A stretch of DNA of 64,000 nt from Thermomonas fusca DSM 15424 (GTDB lineage Bacteria > Pseudomonadota > Gammaproteobacteria > Xanthomonadales > Xanthomonadaceae). Each line of letters begins with the position of its first letter. The stretch's first letter is position 1. The notes under the pieces were generated by a model, which worked only from the letters and a program-made list of their open reading frames with translations, ran no database searches and had not been told where the DNA came from. Location: assembly GCF_000423885.1 (NCBI RefSeq), contig NZ_AUIV01000014.1, forward strand, positions 1 through 64,000, read 5' to 3'. This document shows, one piece after another, positions 29,620 to 37,686 of this stretch. A program made the translations under genes and the position numbers.

Positions 29620-31992
29620 TCAGGCCCGCGGCGGCGGCGGCGCCAGCACCGTGCGATCGCCGTTGTGCTCGGGCGTGCTGACGATGCCGGCCGCTTCCAT
29701 CGCCTCGACCAGCCGCGCGGCGCGGTTGTAGCCGATCTTCAGCCGGCGCTGGACGCCGGAAATCGAGGCGCGGCGGGTTTCGGTGACGATCTGCACGGCC
29801 TGGTCATACAGCGGGTCGGCTTCCGGGTCGTCGCTCGCCGCCGCCTCCGGCAGGCCATTGGCGCCCACGCTGCTGCCGTCGTACAGGGTCTGCGCCTCTT
29901 CCAGCACGCCTTCGATGTAGTCCGGGCCGCCGACTTGCTTGAGGTGTTGGACCACGCGATGCACTTCCTCGTCGGACACGAACGCGCCGTGCACGCGCTC
30001 CGGCATCGCGGTGCCCGGCGGCAGGTAGAGCATGTCGCCATGGCCAAGAAGGGTTTCCGCGCCGCTCTGGTCGAGGATGGTGCGCGAGTCGATCTTGCTC
30101 GACACCTGGAACGCGACGCGGGTGGGGATGTTGGCCTTGATCAGGCCGGTGATGACGTCCACCGACGGCCGCTGCGTGGCCAGGATCAGGTGGATGCCGG
30201 CGGCGCGCGCCTTCTGCGCCAGCCGCGCGATGAGTTCCTCGACCTTCTTGCCGACGATCATCATCATGTCGGCGAATTCGTCAATGAACACGACGATGAA
30301 GGGCAGCGGCTCCAGCGTCGGCGGCGCCTCGTCCATGCCGGGCGTGGGCTTGAACAGCGGGTCCAGCAGGGGCTGGCCGGCGTCGGCGGCGTCCTTCACC
30401 TTCTTGTTGAAGCCGGCCAGGTTGCGCACGCCCACCGCGCTCATCAGCTTGTAGCGGCGCTCCATCTCCGCCACGCACCAGCGCAGGCCGTTGGCGGCCT
30501 CCTTCATGTCGGTGACCACCGGCGCCAGCAGGTGCGGGATGCCCTGGTAGACCGACAGCTCCAGCATCTTCGGGTCGATCATCAGCATCCGCACATCCTT
30601 GGCGGAGGCCTTGTAGAGCAGCGACAGCACCATCGCGTTGACCGCCACCGACTTGCCGGAACCGGTGGTGCCGGCCACCAGCAGGTGCGGCATGCGCGCC
30701 AGGTCGGCCACGATCGGCTTGCCGGCGATGTCCTTGCCCAGCGCCAGGGTCAGCGGGCTGCCGGCCTTGTCGTATTCTTTCGAGCGCAGCAGCTCGGACA
30801 GGTAAATCATCTCGCGATGGGTGTTCGGCGTTTCCAGGCCGATCACCGACTTGCCGGGGATCACGTCGACCACGCGCACCGATTTCACCGACAGGCCGCG
30901 GGCTATGTCCTTGTCGAGCGAACTGATCTGGCTGACCTTCACGCCCGGCGCCGGCTGCACCTCGAAGCGGGTGATCACCGGGCCCGGATAGGCACCCACC
31001 ACCTCGGCATCGATGCGGAAGTCCTTGAGCTTGAATTCGATCTGCCGCGACAGCGTTTCCAGCGTCTGCGCGTCGTAGCCCTTGGGCTGCGGCTTGGGGT
31101 CGTCCAGCAGCGCCAACGGCGGGATGCCGGAACCGTCGTCGGCGTGGAACAGCGGGATCTGCTGTTCGCGCTTGGCGCGTTCGCTTTTTTCCACGGCGGG
31201 CGCGGCCGGCGGCTCGATCTTGACCTTTTCGCGGCGCAGGCGGATTTCGCTGTCGGCCTTACGCGCCACTCCGCGCTCCTCGCGCAGCGCGCGCGCCTCG
31301 TTCCACTCACTGGCCTGCCTCACCCCCTGCCGCGCACCACGATCCAGCAGCCCCGGCAAGGCCAGCACCCAAGCGCCGATGCGGTCCATCACCGCCAACC
31401 AGGACAGCCCGGTGGCCAGGGTCACCGAGATCAGGAACAGGCTGATCAGGAACAGGTTGGAACCCAGCGGGCCGAAGCCGCGCTGCAGCGACCGCCCGGT
31501 CAGCTCGCCGAGGATGCCGCCGCTGCCGGCGGAAAAATCGTTGCCGCCGCCGACCCGCAGGTACAGCAGCCCGCAGGCCGCGACCAGGAAACCGACGATG
31601 CCGACCAGCCGCAGCGCCGGCCCCAGGTCGGCTTCGCCATCGCCGTCCGTATCCATGCCGAACAGTGCGATCCACGCGATCGCGCCCAGCACCAAAGGCA
31701 GCAGGAAGGCGACGTAGCCACACAGGAACAGCAGAAAGCTGGCGATCCATGCGCCGGCCAGGCCACCGACGTTGTGGATGGGCGTCAGCAGGCTGGAATC
31801 ACGATCCCATCCGGGGTCGGCCGGCGAATAGGTGAACAGGCAGGCCAGCAGGTACAGCAGCAGCGGCGCGACCACGATCAGGGCGAGATCGCGCCACAGG
31901 CGCTGCCGGCGCGGGCTTTCCGCCGCGCGCGCGCTGCCCGTTTTCGCCGCCGCTTTACGGCCGCCGCCGACCTCGGATACCGCTTTCGCCAC
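29620..31992 (-). CDS. ftsK: DNA translocase FtsK
   Basis: A 790-residue septal DNA pump that helps resolve chromosome dimers. An N-terminal region with about four membrane helices (residues about 35-215), a short linker, the motor with Walker A GTTGSGKS near residue 441, and a C-terminal winged-helix gamma domain (SISGVQRRLKIGYNRAARLV) that reads KOPS. The start is GTG 31992. The linker is short compared with E. coli FtsK, as is usual for xanthomonads. Confidence 0.96.
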   Translation of the reverse strand: MAKAVSEVGGGRKAAAKTGSARAAESPRRQRLWRDLALIVVAPLLLYLLACLFTYSPADPGWDRDSSLLTPIHNVGGLAGAWIASFLLFLCGYVAFLLPLVLGAIAWIALFGMDTDGDGEADLGPALRLVGIVGFLVAACGLLYLRVGGGNDFSAGSGGILGELTGRSLQRGFGPLGSNLFLISLFLISVTLATGLSWLAVMDRIGAWVLALPGLLDRGARQGVRQASEWNEARALREERGVARKADSEIRLRREKVKIEPPAAPAVEKSERAKREQQIPLFHADDGSGIPPLALLDDPKPQPKGYDAQTLETLSRQIEFKLKDFRIDAEVVGAYPGPVITRFEVQPAPGVKVSQISSLDKDIARGLSVKSVRVVDVIPGKSVIGLETPNTHREMIYLSELLRSKEYDKAGSPLTLALGKDIAGKPIVADLARMPHLLVAGTTGSGKSVAVNAMVLSLLYKASAKDVRMLMIDPKMLELSVYQGIPHLLAPVVTDMKEAANGLRWCVAEMERRYKLMSAVGVRNLAGFNKKVKDAADAGQPLLDPLFKPTPGMDEAPPTLEPLPFIVVFIDEFADMMMIVGKKVEELIARLAQKARAAGIHLILATQRPSVDVITGLIKANIPTRVAFQVSSKIDSRTILDQSGAETLLGHGDMLYLPPGTAMPERVHGAFVSDEEVHRVVQHLKQVGGPDYIEGVLEEAQTLYDGSSVGANGLPEAAASDDPEADPLYDQAVQIVTETRRASISGVQRRLKIGYNRAARLVEAMEAAGIVSTPEHNGDRTVLAPPPPRA

Positions 31993-32037
31993 CTGCGATC
32001 AGACCTCAGGAAATCCCCATAGGCCTTTGATAATACG

Positions 32038-33108
32038 TCAAAGACCCATGTCCCGCAGCGCCGGATGTACGATCTTCCCGGCGTCCACGTTGATGCCCTT
32101 GGCCAGCGCCGGATCGCTGCGCCAGCCGGCGTCGCTGGCGAGGCGGTTGACCCACGGCAGGATTGCCGCGCAGATCGCCTGCGAGGAGGTCTGCGGCACC
32201 GCACCCGGCATGTTGGTCACGCAGAAGTGGGTCACCCCGTCCTGCACGTAGGTCGGATCTTTCCAGCTGGTCGGGCGCGAGGTTTCGAAACAGCCGCCCT
32301 GGTCGATGGCGATGTCCACCACCACGCTGCCCGCCTCCATGCCGGCCAGCATCTCCCGGGTCATCACGTGCGGCGCACGGGCGCCGGTGACCAGCACCGC
32401 GCCGATCACCAGGTCGGCGGCGGCCACTTCGCGCGCCACCACGTCGTGGTAGGGATACAGCGCGGTGACGTTGTGGCCCAGCCGCATCATGTCGTCCATG
32501 CGGTCGGGGCGCATTTCGAACACGGTGACGTTGGCGCCTTCCGCGGCGGCCAGCGCGGCGGCGGTGCCGCCGGCCTTGCCGGCGCCGAACACCACCACCC
32601 GGCCGCGCTCGGTGGCCGGGAGCCCGCCCAGCAGCTTGCCCTTGCCGCCCAGCGGCTGGTGCAGCAGGTGGGTGCCCACCTGCACCGCCAGCTTGCCGGC
32701 GATCACCGACATCGGCGCCAGCAGCGGCAGGTCGCCGTTGGGCAGCTCCACCGTTTCGAAGGCGACGCCGGTCAGGCCGATCTCCAGCAGGCGGCGGGTC
32801 AAGGCGGGTTCGGCGGCCAGGTGCAGGTAGCAGAACAGCAGATGGTCCTTGCGCAGCAGCGCGAGGTCGCCGTCGATTGGCTCCTTGACCTTCACGATCA
32901 GCTCGCCCTTCTCGTACAGCGCGGCGGCGTCGGCGGCGATGTTGACGCCGAGGCGGGCGTACTGCTCGTCGGAGAAGCCGCTGCTGGTGCCGGCGTCGGC
33001 CTCCAGCCAGACCTCGTGGCCGCGCTTGACCAGGTCGCCGGCGGCGGCGGGCACGAGCGCGACGCGCCCTTCGAGGGTCTTGGTTTCCCTGGGTACACCA
33101 ATGCGCAT
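32038..33108 (-). CDS. ald: Alanine dehydrogenase
   Basis: A 356-residue NAD-dependent enzyme interconverting alanine and pyruvate plus ammonia. The N-terminus MRIGVPRETK is characteristic, and the Rossmann motif is VVVFGAGKAGGTAA. AGGAG precedes the ATG at 33108. It is divergent from trxB across 148 bases and lies 45 bases upstream of ftsK on the same strand. Slightly shorter than the usual 370 residues at the C-terminus. Confidence 0.94.
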   Translation of the reverse strand: MRIGVPRETKTLEGRVALVPAAAGDLVKRGHEVWLEADAGTSSGFSDEQYARLGVNIAADAAALYEKGELIVKVKEPIDGDLALLRKDHLLFCYLHLAAEPALTRRLLEIGLTGVAFETVELPNGDLPLLAPMSVIAGKLAVQVGTHLLHQPLGGKGKLLGGLPATERGRVVVFGAGKAGGTAAALAAAEGANVTVFEMRPDRMDDMMRLGHNVTALYPYHDVVAREVAAADLVIGAVLVTGARAPHVMTREMLAGMEAGSVVVDIAIDQGGCFETSRPTSWKDPTYVQDGVTHFCVTNMPGAVPQTSSQAICAAILPWVNRLASDAGWRSDPALAKGINVDAGKIVHPALRDMGL

Positions 33109-33256
33109 TGCTTCGCTCCTGGGCGATCATGGGGCCGCCGTTCGCACGACAGCGTTCCGGCCGTCGCCGCTTGTGTCGCGACTCCGGCGCCGCCAAGCTA
33201 GTGACGAACGACGCCCTGCGCGACTCCAGCCGATTATAGGGAAACCGCTTCAAGCC

Positions 33257-34207
33257 ATGACCACGACCAAGCACACCCGCCTCCTGATCCTCGGTTCCGG
33301 CCCCGCCGGCTGGACCGCTGCCGTCTACGCCGCCCGCGCCAACCTCAAGCCGGTGGTGATCACCGGACTGCAGATGGGCGGCCAGCTGATGACCACCACC
33401 GAAGTGGACAACTGGCCGGGCGACGCCCACGGCCTGATGGGGCCGGACCTGATGACCCGCCTGCAGGCGCACGCCGAGCGCTTCGACACCGAAACCGTGT
33501 TCGACCATATCCACACCGCCGATCTTTCCAAACGGCCGTTCCGGCTGGTGGGCGATTCCGGCGAGTACACCTGCGACGCCCTCATCATCGCCACCGGCGC
33601 CACCGCCAAATACCTCGGCATTCCGTCCGAAGAAGCATTCAAGGGCCGCGGCGTCTCCGCCTGCGCCACCTGCGACGGCTTCTTCTACAAGGACCAGGAT
33701 GTGGCGGTAATCGGCGGCGGCAATACCGCGGTCGAAGAGGCGCTGTACCTGTCCAACATCGCCCGCAAGGTCTACCTGGTGCACCGCCGCGACACCCTGC
33801 GCGCGGAAAAGATCATGCAGGACAAGCTGTTCGCCAAGGTCGCCGCCGGCAAGATCGAAACCGTCTGGCACCACACCGTGGACGAGGTGTTGGGCAACGA
33901 CGCCGGCGTCACCGGCATGCGCCTGAAATCGGTGCAGGACGGCAGCAGCCGCGACATCGACGTGCAGGGTTTCTTCGTCGCCATCGGCCACAGCCCCAAC
34001 ACCTCGCTGTTCGAAGGCCAGCTGGAGATGAAGAACGGCTACCTGAAGATCCACACCGGGCTGGACGGCAACGCCACCCAGACCAGCGTGCCGGGCGTGT
34101 TCGCCGCCGGCGACGTGGCCGACCAGGTCTATCGCCAGGCCATCACCTCGGCCGGCTTCGGCTGCATGGCCGCGCTCGACGCCGAGAAGTTCCTCGACGA
34201 CGAGTGA
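33257..34207 (+). CDS. trxB: Thioredoxin reductase
   Basis: A 316-residue FAD/NADPH enzyme reducing thioredoxin. FAD motif GSGPAGWTAA, redox active pair C136-A-T-C139 (SACATCDGFF), NADPH motif GGGNTAVEEA, and C-terminal GVFAAGDVADQ. The ATG at 33257 is the family start. It heads a plus-strand set with the FemAB-like gene, aat and infA. Confidence 0.96.
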   Translation: MTTTKHTRLLILGSGPAGWTAAVYAARANLKPVVITGLQMGGQLMTTTEVDNWPGDAHGLMGPDLMTRLQAHAERFDTETVFDHIHTADLSKRPFRLVGDSGEYTCDALIIATGATAKYLGIPSEEAFKGRGVSACATCDGFFYKDQDVAVIGGGNTAVEEALYLSNIARKVYLVHRRDTLRAEKIMQDKLFAKVAAGKIETVWHHTVDEVLGNDAGVTGMRLKSVQDGSSRDIDVQGFFVAIGHSPNTSLFEGQLEMKNGYLKIHTGLDGNATQTSVPGVFAAGDVADQVYRQAITSAGFGCMAALDAEKFLDDE

Positions 34208-34240
34208 TCACCCTTGCGGATTGTCCTGCCGGCAATCCGC

Positions 34241-34300
34241 GCGGCTGCGGGCGCCCGGCCATGGATGGCCTGGCCGAACCGAGCCATGGATGGGAGCCGC
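34241..34300. repeat. Palindrome-rich element with two CCATGGATGG copies
   Basis: Outer arms GCGGCT (34241-34246) and AGCCGC (34295-34300) enclose two direct copies of CCATGGATGG (34259-34268 and 34284-34293), the first itself inside GGCC-ATGGAT-GGCC. It lies between trxB and the FemAB-like gene. It resembles dispersed REP-like palindromes, but copy number cannot be judged from one locus. Confidence 0.45.
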
Positions 34301-34314
34301 GCTGGTCTTCGCCA

Positions 34315-35463
34315 ATGCCTGCAATCCGCCTCCACCGCACCATGTCCGAGCTCCCAGCCGCTGCCTGGGACGCGCTGCACGACGGCCGCAACCCCTTCGT
34401 CGCGCATGACTTCCTGTGCGGGCTGGAAGCCACCGGCTGCCTGCGCCCGGACTGGGGCTGGTCGCCCTGCCACGTGGGCCTGTGGGAAAGCGAGACGCTG
34501 GTCGCCGCGGCACCCGGCTACCTGAAGACCAACTCGCACGGCGAGTTCGTGTTCGATCAGGCCTGGGCACAGGCCTATGCGCAGCATGGATTGCACTACT
34601 ACCCGAAGTGGCTGGGCGCGGTGCCCTACTCACCCGTGACCGGCCCGCGGCTGCTGGCCCGAGACGAGGCGGCGAAGCGCCGGCTGCTCGATGCGATTGC
34701 CGGCTTCATCGGGCAGAACGGCCTGTCTTCGGCGCACGTCAACTTCCACGATGACGCCGACGAGGCGGCGTTCGACGGCCACCCGCAGGACGACCGCTGG
34801 CTGCTGCGCGAGGACATCCAGTACCACTGGCGCAACGACGCCGGCTGGGCCACGTTCGAGCACTGCCTCGACGCCATGGACCGCAAGCACCGCAAGAACA
34901 TCCGCCAGGAACGCCGCAAGGTGCGCGAGGCCGGGATTTCCTTCCGCATCGTCCATGGCGAAGAAGCTGCGGACGACGATCTTGCCGCGATGCACCGCTT
35001 CTACCTGCAGACCTTCGCCGACTACGGCAATTCGCCGGCGCTAACGCTGGAATTCCTGCGCCATCTCGCGCGAACGATGCACCGCCAGCTGGTCATCGTG
35101 CTGGCCGAACGCGGCGGCGCGGCGATCGCCGGTGCGCTCTGCCTGCGTGGCGGAAACACCCTGTACGGACGCTACTGGGGCGCCGCGGAACAGCACCCCG
35201 GCCTGCATTTCGAAACCTGCTACTACCAGGGCATCGACTACTGCCTGCGCGAAGGCCTGACCCACTTCGAACCAGGCGCGCAGGGCCGCCACAAGATCGC
35301 CCGCGGCTTCCTGCCAACCCTGGTGCGCAGCCGCCACTGCATCGTCGATCCGCGCTTTGCCCGCGCCCTGGGTGAGCGGTGCGCGCAAGAACGCCACGAG
35401 GTGCGGCAGCACCTGCAGCAATTGCAGGCACATTCGCCGTTCCGCGACGGTGCACCGGCATGA
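34315..35463 (+). CDS. FemAB-like GNAT-fold protein (DUF482 type)
   Basis: A 382-residue protein of the peptidogalycan/FemAB-like acyltransferase family, from the ATG at 34315. A GTG at 34204 overlapping the trxB stop would add 37 residues that translate the palindromic element, so it is disfavoured. Recognisable pieces are LKTNSHGEFVFDQAWAQAY, DRKHRKNIRQERRKV and FEPGAQGRHKIARGF. The substrate is unknown; relatives are found beside aat in many proteobacteria, and Aat shares the same double-GNAT fold. Its stop overlaps the aat start by 4 bases, suggesting a linked role in aminoacyl transfer. Confidence 0.82.
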   Translation: MPAIRLHRTMSELPAAAWDALHDGRNPFVAHDFLCGLEATGCLRPDWGWSPCHVGLWESETLVAAAPGYLKTNSHGEFVFDQAWAQAYAQHGLHYYPKWLGAVPYSPVTGPRLLARDEAAKRRLLDAIAGFIGQNGLSSAHVNFHDDADEAAFDGHPQDDRWLLREDIQYHWRNDAGWATFEHCLDAMDRKHRKNIRQERRKVREAGISFRIVHGEEAADDDLAAMHRFYLQTFADYGNSPALTLEFLRHLARTMHRQLVIVLAERGGAAIAGALCLRGGNTLYGRYWGAAEQHPGLHFETCYYQGIDYCLREGLTHFEPGAQGRHKIARGFLPTLVRSRHCIVDPRFARALGERCAQERHEVRQHLQQLQAHSPFRDGAPA

Positions 35464-36200
35464 GCCTGCAGCTGTTCGAACTGGACGCGGAGCCGGCCTC
35501 GCGGTTCCCCCCGGTCGAGTTGGCGCTGGCCGACCCCGATGGACTGCTCGCCTTCGGCGGCGACCTGTCGCCCACGCGCTTCCTCAATGCCTACCGCAGC
35601 GGCATCTTCCCGTGGTTCTCCGAGGGCGAGCCGATCCTGTGGTGGAGCCCGTCGCAGCGGGCGGTGTTCCGCAGCGACGGCGTGCACCTGCCTTCGCGCC
35701 TGTGCCGGCGGCTGCGCAACAGCGGCTGGACGGTGCGCGCCGACAGCGCCTTCACGCAGGTCGTCGCCGGCTGCGCGGCGCCGCGCGCGGGACAAGGCGG
35801 CGGCACCTGGATCACCGCCGACATGCAGGCGGCCTACCTAGCCCTGCACCGACTCGGCCACGCCCACAGCATCGAAGTGTTCGATGCCGAAGACCGGCTG
35901 ATCGGCGGACTGTTCGGGCTGTCGTTCGGGCACATGTTCTGCGGCGACAGCATGTATTCGGTGGAATCCGGCGCATCCTCGCTGGCGCTGGCGGCGCTGG
36001 CGCGGCGGCTGCGCGATTGGGGCTGGCCGCTGCTGGATGCGCAGGTGCCCAATCCGCACACCCGCCGGCTGGGTGTGGAAATCTGGCCGCGCGCGAACTA
36101 TCTGGCCGCCCTTGCCCGCCTGCGTGACCTTCCCGCCACGCCGGGAAATTGGCAGGAACGCTTCGGCCAATGGCCGGCTTCTGCGCTTGCCTCCGCCTGA
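35460..36200 (+). CDS. aat: Leucyl/phenylalanyl-tRNA--protein transferase
   Basis: A 246-residue enzyme adding Leu or Phe to proteins with N-terminal Arg or Lys, marking them for ClpS/ClpAP. The conserved blocks GLLAFGGDLSPTRFLNAYRSGIFPWF (start region), WWSPSQRAVF and GLSFGHMFCGDSMYS are complete. The ATG overlaps the preceding stop (ATGA). infA follows, the common order near clpA/clpS, which are not in view. Confidence 0.96.
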   Translation: MSLQLFELDAEPASRFPPVELALADPDGLLAFGGDLSPTRFLNAYRSGIFPWFSEGEPILWWSPSQRAVFRSDGVHLPSRLCRRLRNSGWTVRADSAFTQVVAGCAAPRAGQGGGTWITADMQAAYLALHRLGHAHSIEVFDAEDRLIGGLFGLSFGHMFCGDSMYSVESGASSLALAALARRLRDWGWPLLDAQVPNPHTRRLGVEIWPRANYLAALARLRDLPATPGNWQERFGQWPASALASA

Positions 36201-36310
36201 ACGATTAACGGGTTTTTTGCAAGACCCGGCCCGACGTGGCAGAATGTCGGACTTTCGGGCCCCGTATTCATGGCGCCCTCCCCAGATACAGGACACGCTC
36301 CGGCAGACAC

Positions 36311-36529
36311 ATGGCGAAAGACGACGTCATCGAATTCGAAGGCACGATCTCCGAAACCCTTCCGAACACCATGTTCCGGGTGAAGCTGGAGAACGGCCAC
36401 GAGATCATCGCCCACATCTCCGGCCGCATGCGCAAGAACTACATCCGCATTCTGACCGGCGACCGGGTCAAGGTCGAAATGACCCCCTACGACCTGACCA
36501 AGGGTCGGATCACCTACCGCCACCGCTGA
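36311..36529 (+). CDS. infA: Translation initiation factor IF-1
   Basis: A 72-residue OB-fold protein of exact family length, starting MAKDDVIEFEG and ending GRITYRHR. It binds the 30S A site during initiation. It lies 110 bases after aat and is followed by a terminator-like hairpin. Confidence 0.98.
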   Translation: MAKDDVIEFEGTISETLPNTMFRVKLENGHEIIAHISGRMRKNYIRILTGDRVKVEMTPYDLTKGRITYRHR

Positions 36530-36566
36530 ACCACGCCGGTTCGGCCCTGACGGCTACCTCCGCAGA

Positions 36567-36587
36567 CGCCCCGCAAGGGGCGTTTCG
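36567..36587 (+). terminator. Hairpin terminator after infA
   Basis: ACGCCCC, loop GCAA, GGGGCGT followed by TTCGCGTT; short T content, so moderate strength. Confidence 0.6.
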
Positions 36588-36672
36588 CGTTCCTGCGCAC
36601 CGTTGACCTGCATCATGGGGCGGCGACCGGCGCCGGTGCAGACTGCAGGCCACCCCGCAGCGGAGCAATCCC

Positions 36673-37617
36673 GTGTCCACCCGCCATCCCGGCATTGCCA
36701 GCAGCATCCTCGACGCCATCGGCGATACCCCGCTGCTGGATATCGACGGCGTGCTCGCCAAGTGCGAATTCCTGAATCCGTCCGGCTCGATCAAGGCGCG
36801 CATCGCCCGCTACATCGTCGAACGCGCCGAACAGGAAGGCCTGCTCAGGCCCGGCGACACCATCGTGGAGGCTACCAGCGGCAATACCGGCAACGCCTTC
36901 TCGATGGTGGCCGCGGTCAAAGGCTACCGGATGCTGGTGGTGATGCCGGAAGGCCTGTCCAGCGAGCGGGTGGCGATTTCCCGCGCGTTCGGCGCCGAAG
37001 TGCTGTTCTGCGGCAACTTCCACGTCAATGCCGCGCTGGAACGTGCGCGCGAACTCGGCCAGCAGCCCGGCTACTTCTTCCCCGGCCAGTTCGAGAACGA
37101 ATGGAACGTGGACGAGAACCGCAGCTGGCTGGGCCAGGAAATCCTTGCCCAGCTGGGCGGGCGGGTGCCGGATGCGTTCGTGCACGGGGTCGGCACCGGC
37201 GGCACGTTGATCGGCGTCGGCCAGGCGCTGCGCGCGGTGAATCCGAACGTACGCCTGTTTGCGATGGAACCTTCGGAATCGCGCACCATCCTTTGCGGCG
37301 AGGTGGCGTTGCACAAGATCGAGGGCATCTCCGACGGTTTCATTCCCGCCATCTATGCCCGTCATCGTGAGCTGGTGGATGCCACCATCAGCATCTCCAG
37401 CGAGGATGCGGTGGCGCAGATGTACGCGCTGGCACGCGAGCGCGGCCTGCTGTGCGGCCCCAGTTCCGGCGCTCATGTGCTGGCGGCGCGCCGCATCATG
37501 GCGCAGTACCCGGAACTGAAGACGGTGGTCACCATCCTCGACGACGAGGGTGAGAAATATCTGCACGATTTCCACATGCAAACCGATCCCGCACGGCAAC
37601 GCGCACCGGCCGGCTAG
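36673..37617 (+). CDS. PLP-dependent cysteine synthase-family protein
   Basis: A 314-residue beta-replacing enzyme of the CysK/CysM/CBS fold. The PLP lysine is K41 in NPSGSIKARIA, and the phosphate/substrate loop is TSGNTGN. The usual SVKDR sequence reads SIKAR here, so an Asp conserved in O-acetylserine sulfhydrylases is Ala. The start is GTG 36673. It may use O-succinyl- or O-acetylserine, or serine; with the MetX-family gene at 7514 a succinylserine route to cysteine is imaginable but they are 28 kb apart. Specific function not assigned. Confidence 0.8.
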   Translation: MSTRHPGIASSILDAIGDTPLLDIDGVLAKCEFLNPSGSIKARIARYIVERAEQEGLLRPGDTIVEATSGNTGNAFSMVAAVKGYRMLVVMPEGLSSERVAISRAFGAEVLFCGNFHVNAALERARELGQQPGYFFPGQFENEWNVDENRSWLGQEILAQLGGRVPDAFVHGVGTGGTLIGVGQALRAVNPNVRLFAMEPSESRTILCGEVALHKIEGISDGFIPAIYARHRELVDATISISSEDAVAQMYALARERGLLCGPSSGAHVLAARRIMAQYPELKTVVTILDDEGEKYLHDFHMQTDPARQRAPAG

Positions 37618-37686
37618 CGAGGGCCGGGACTTCATCGCGCGCGGCCGGTTGCCAGCGCAGGGCACGTCTAGTATGAAGACCCGGTC

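Noticed and set aside
34204..34314. GTG start at 34204 for the FemAB-like gene overlapping trxB
   Set aside because: The overlap looks attractive, but the extra 37 residues translate a palindromic element and lack family similarity.
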